Origin: Bacillota bacterium | Lineage (GTDB): Bacteria; Bacillota_E; Sulfobacillia; Sulfobacillales; Sulfobacillaceae | Length of the DNA: 5,162 nucleotides | Direction: 5' to 3' | Assembly (NCBI GenBank): GCA_021802375.1 | Contig: JAKAAL010000405.1 | Coordinates: 1 to 5,162, forward strand | Shown: positions 4,693-5,162 of the stretch, in pieces | Numbering within the stretch: the stretch's first letter is position 1 | Layout: each line of letters starts with the position of its first letter | Program-made: the position numbers and the translations under genes | Notes under the pieces: generated by a model | The model's database searches: none | Told to the model about the DNA's origin: nothing | The model's input: the letters and a program-made list of their open reading frames with translations, nothing else

Positions 4693-4794
4693 ATGCGCGT
4701 CGCACGCCGCCCTATTCGAAGCTCGGCCCCATTCGCCGCGGAAGGCCACCCTGACCAAATCTATGCACGTGCCTTGGATTGCAACATGTTCGTG

Positions 4795-5070
4795 CTAAAA
4801 CGGAAGATCATCAAGACTCAGGTCGTCGCTTTGACCGGTATCCGTCTCGGCAAATAACACTAATCGATTTTCCTTAAAATAGCTTTCGGCTCCGCACAAC
4901 TCACAATAGGCTTCGTCTGCGTCCAACGGCATATCACACGGGACACATCGGTTCGTCAGCGGCGTTCCACAATATCGGCAGTAAACTGCTTCAGAACGTT
5001 TGGCCGGAATGTCACATCGGGGGCAATATTGGGTGTTTTCGTTATACCCCTCGCAGACGACAATTAACGA
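4795..5070 (-). CDS. Double zinc-ribbon protein with SSB-like acidic C-terminal tip (start not found)
   Basis: The minus-strand frame is open from 5070 down to TAG at 4795-4797, 91 codons. It has four Cys pairs, CPRC, CRYC, CVPC and CELC, spaced 11, 7 and 10 residues apart, giving two zinc ribbons in a row. After them comes a short linker and an acidic tail ending SDDLSLDDLPF at the stop codon. DDLPF matches the C-terminal tip of bacterial SSB (DDDLPF or DDDIPF), which docks DNA-repair and replication proteins; no OB fold is seen, so this is not SSB itself. No ATG, GTG or TTG occurs between the preceding in-frame TAA (5071-5073) and the first CxxC. The first ATG falls inside the second ribbon, and only an ATT at 5062-5064 is available, without a Shine-Dalgarno. 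The gene is therefore probably the 3' half of one broken by that TAA. Zinc-ribbon identity is clear; function is not known. Confidence 0.7.
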   Translation of the reverse strand, partial: SLIVVCEGYNENTQYCPRCDIPAKRSEAVYCRYCGTPLTNRCVPCDMPLDADEAYCELCGAESYFKENRLVLFAETDTGQSDDLSLDDLPF

Positions 5071-5162
5071 TTAGGCCGCGTTATCGAAGAGTTGAAATTT
5101 CAGGGTTAATAAGGACGTTAATTTGTGTTGAAAATCCGAATCCTGGTTTTCCAAGGTTTTCA
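5071..5162 (-). pseudogene. Upstream open frame, in frame with the zinc-ribbon protein and ending at TAA
   Basis: Reading in from the right edge on the minus strand, the same frame as the zinc-ribbon protein is open for 29 residues and ends at TAA 5071-5073. The peptide is polar with regularly spaced Leu and Phe (LENQDSDFQHKL, TSLLTLKFQLF), as in a short amphipathic helix. It could be the N-terminal part of the zinc-ribbon protein, cut by a nonsense change, or the end of a separate upstream gene. Shared frame and the missing start codon downstream favour the first reading. The window edge prevents a decision. Confidence 0.4.

Larger units (their letters stand above)
4357..4794. other. Palindrome-rich non-coding region, candidate replication origin
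   Basis: These 438 bases separate the initiator gene from the converging zinc-ribbon gene and show no convincing reading frame. At least seven perfect palindromes or inverted repeats of 10 bp or more overall span fall between 4391 and 4692, with one DnaA-box-like site and one A/T-rich hairpin. The remainder is G+C rich. Position behind helicase and initiator genes and this density of symmetric sites fit an origin (oriV). No clear iteron array was found by eye, which is the weak point. Confidence 0.5.

Noticed and set aside
4486..4857. Two overlapping plus-strand open frames (from about 4486 and 4496)
   Set aside because: No ribosome-binding sites, no motifs, they cover several palindromes, and the longer one runs antisense into the well-supported zinc-ribbon gene.

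Overview
The window reads as a stretch of Gram-positive bacterial chromosome joined, just past a selenocysteine tRNA gene, to a plasmid-like replication module. The left part holds gatD, a subunit of the lipid II amidation enzyme found in Gram-positives, then tatA and a cysteine synthase gene. Codon use is moderately G+C rich. A Firmicute of middling-to-high G+C, for example a Sulfobacillus-type lineage, would fit, but no single feature here proves the genus.

Layout. Bases 1-338 are the 3' end of gatD. An extended -10 promoter (348-356) precedes an apparent operon of tatA (415-615), cysK (650-1642) and tRNA-Sec (1657-1752), closed by a Rho-independent terminator (1763-1790). The tRNA starts only 14 nt after the cysK stop, so it is probably cut out of the cysK transcript. 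Its anticodon is TCA (1692-1694), and it has the 8+5 acceptor/T arrangement, 6-bp D stem and long variable arm of bacterial tRNA-Sec.

Bases 1791-2222 carry no convincing gene. They hold four copies of GGGCCGCA in two pairs, a weak promoter between the pairs, and four stem-loops leading up to a strong Shine-Dalgarno. A DnaB-type helicase without the DnaB N-terminal domain follows (2223-3551). It overlaps by 44 nt a basic, two-winged-helix protein (3508-4356) that looks like a plasmid replication initiator. The helicase-initiator order and overlap recall the repA-repC pair of IncQ plasmids.

Bases 4357-4794 are non-coding and packed with perfect palindromes, including a 13-bp inverted repeat and an A/T-rich 11-bp inverted repeat, plus one DnaA-box-like site. 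This is the best candidate for the replication origin. Converging on it from the right (minus strand, 4795-5070) is a double zinc-ribbon protein whose last residues, DDLPF, match the protein-docking tip of bacterial SSB. Its frame is interrupted upstream by a TAA and has no ordinary start codon.

Overall inference: a helicase, an initiator, an origin-like region and a possible SSB-tailed zinc-ribbon protein form a replication module next to selC, a known type of integration site. No integrase, second att copy, or relaxase is visible inside the window, so integration is not proven.
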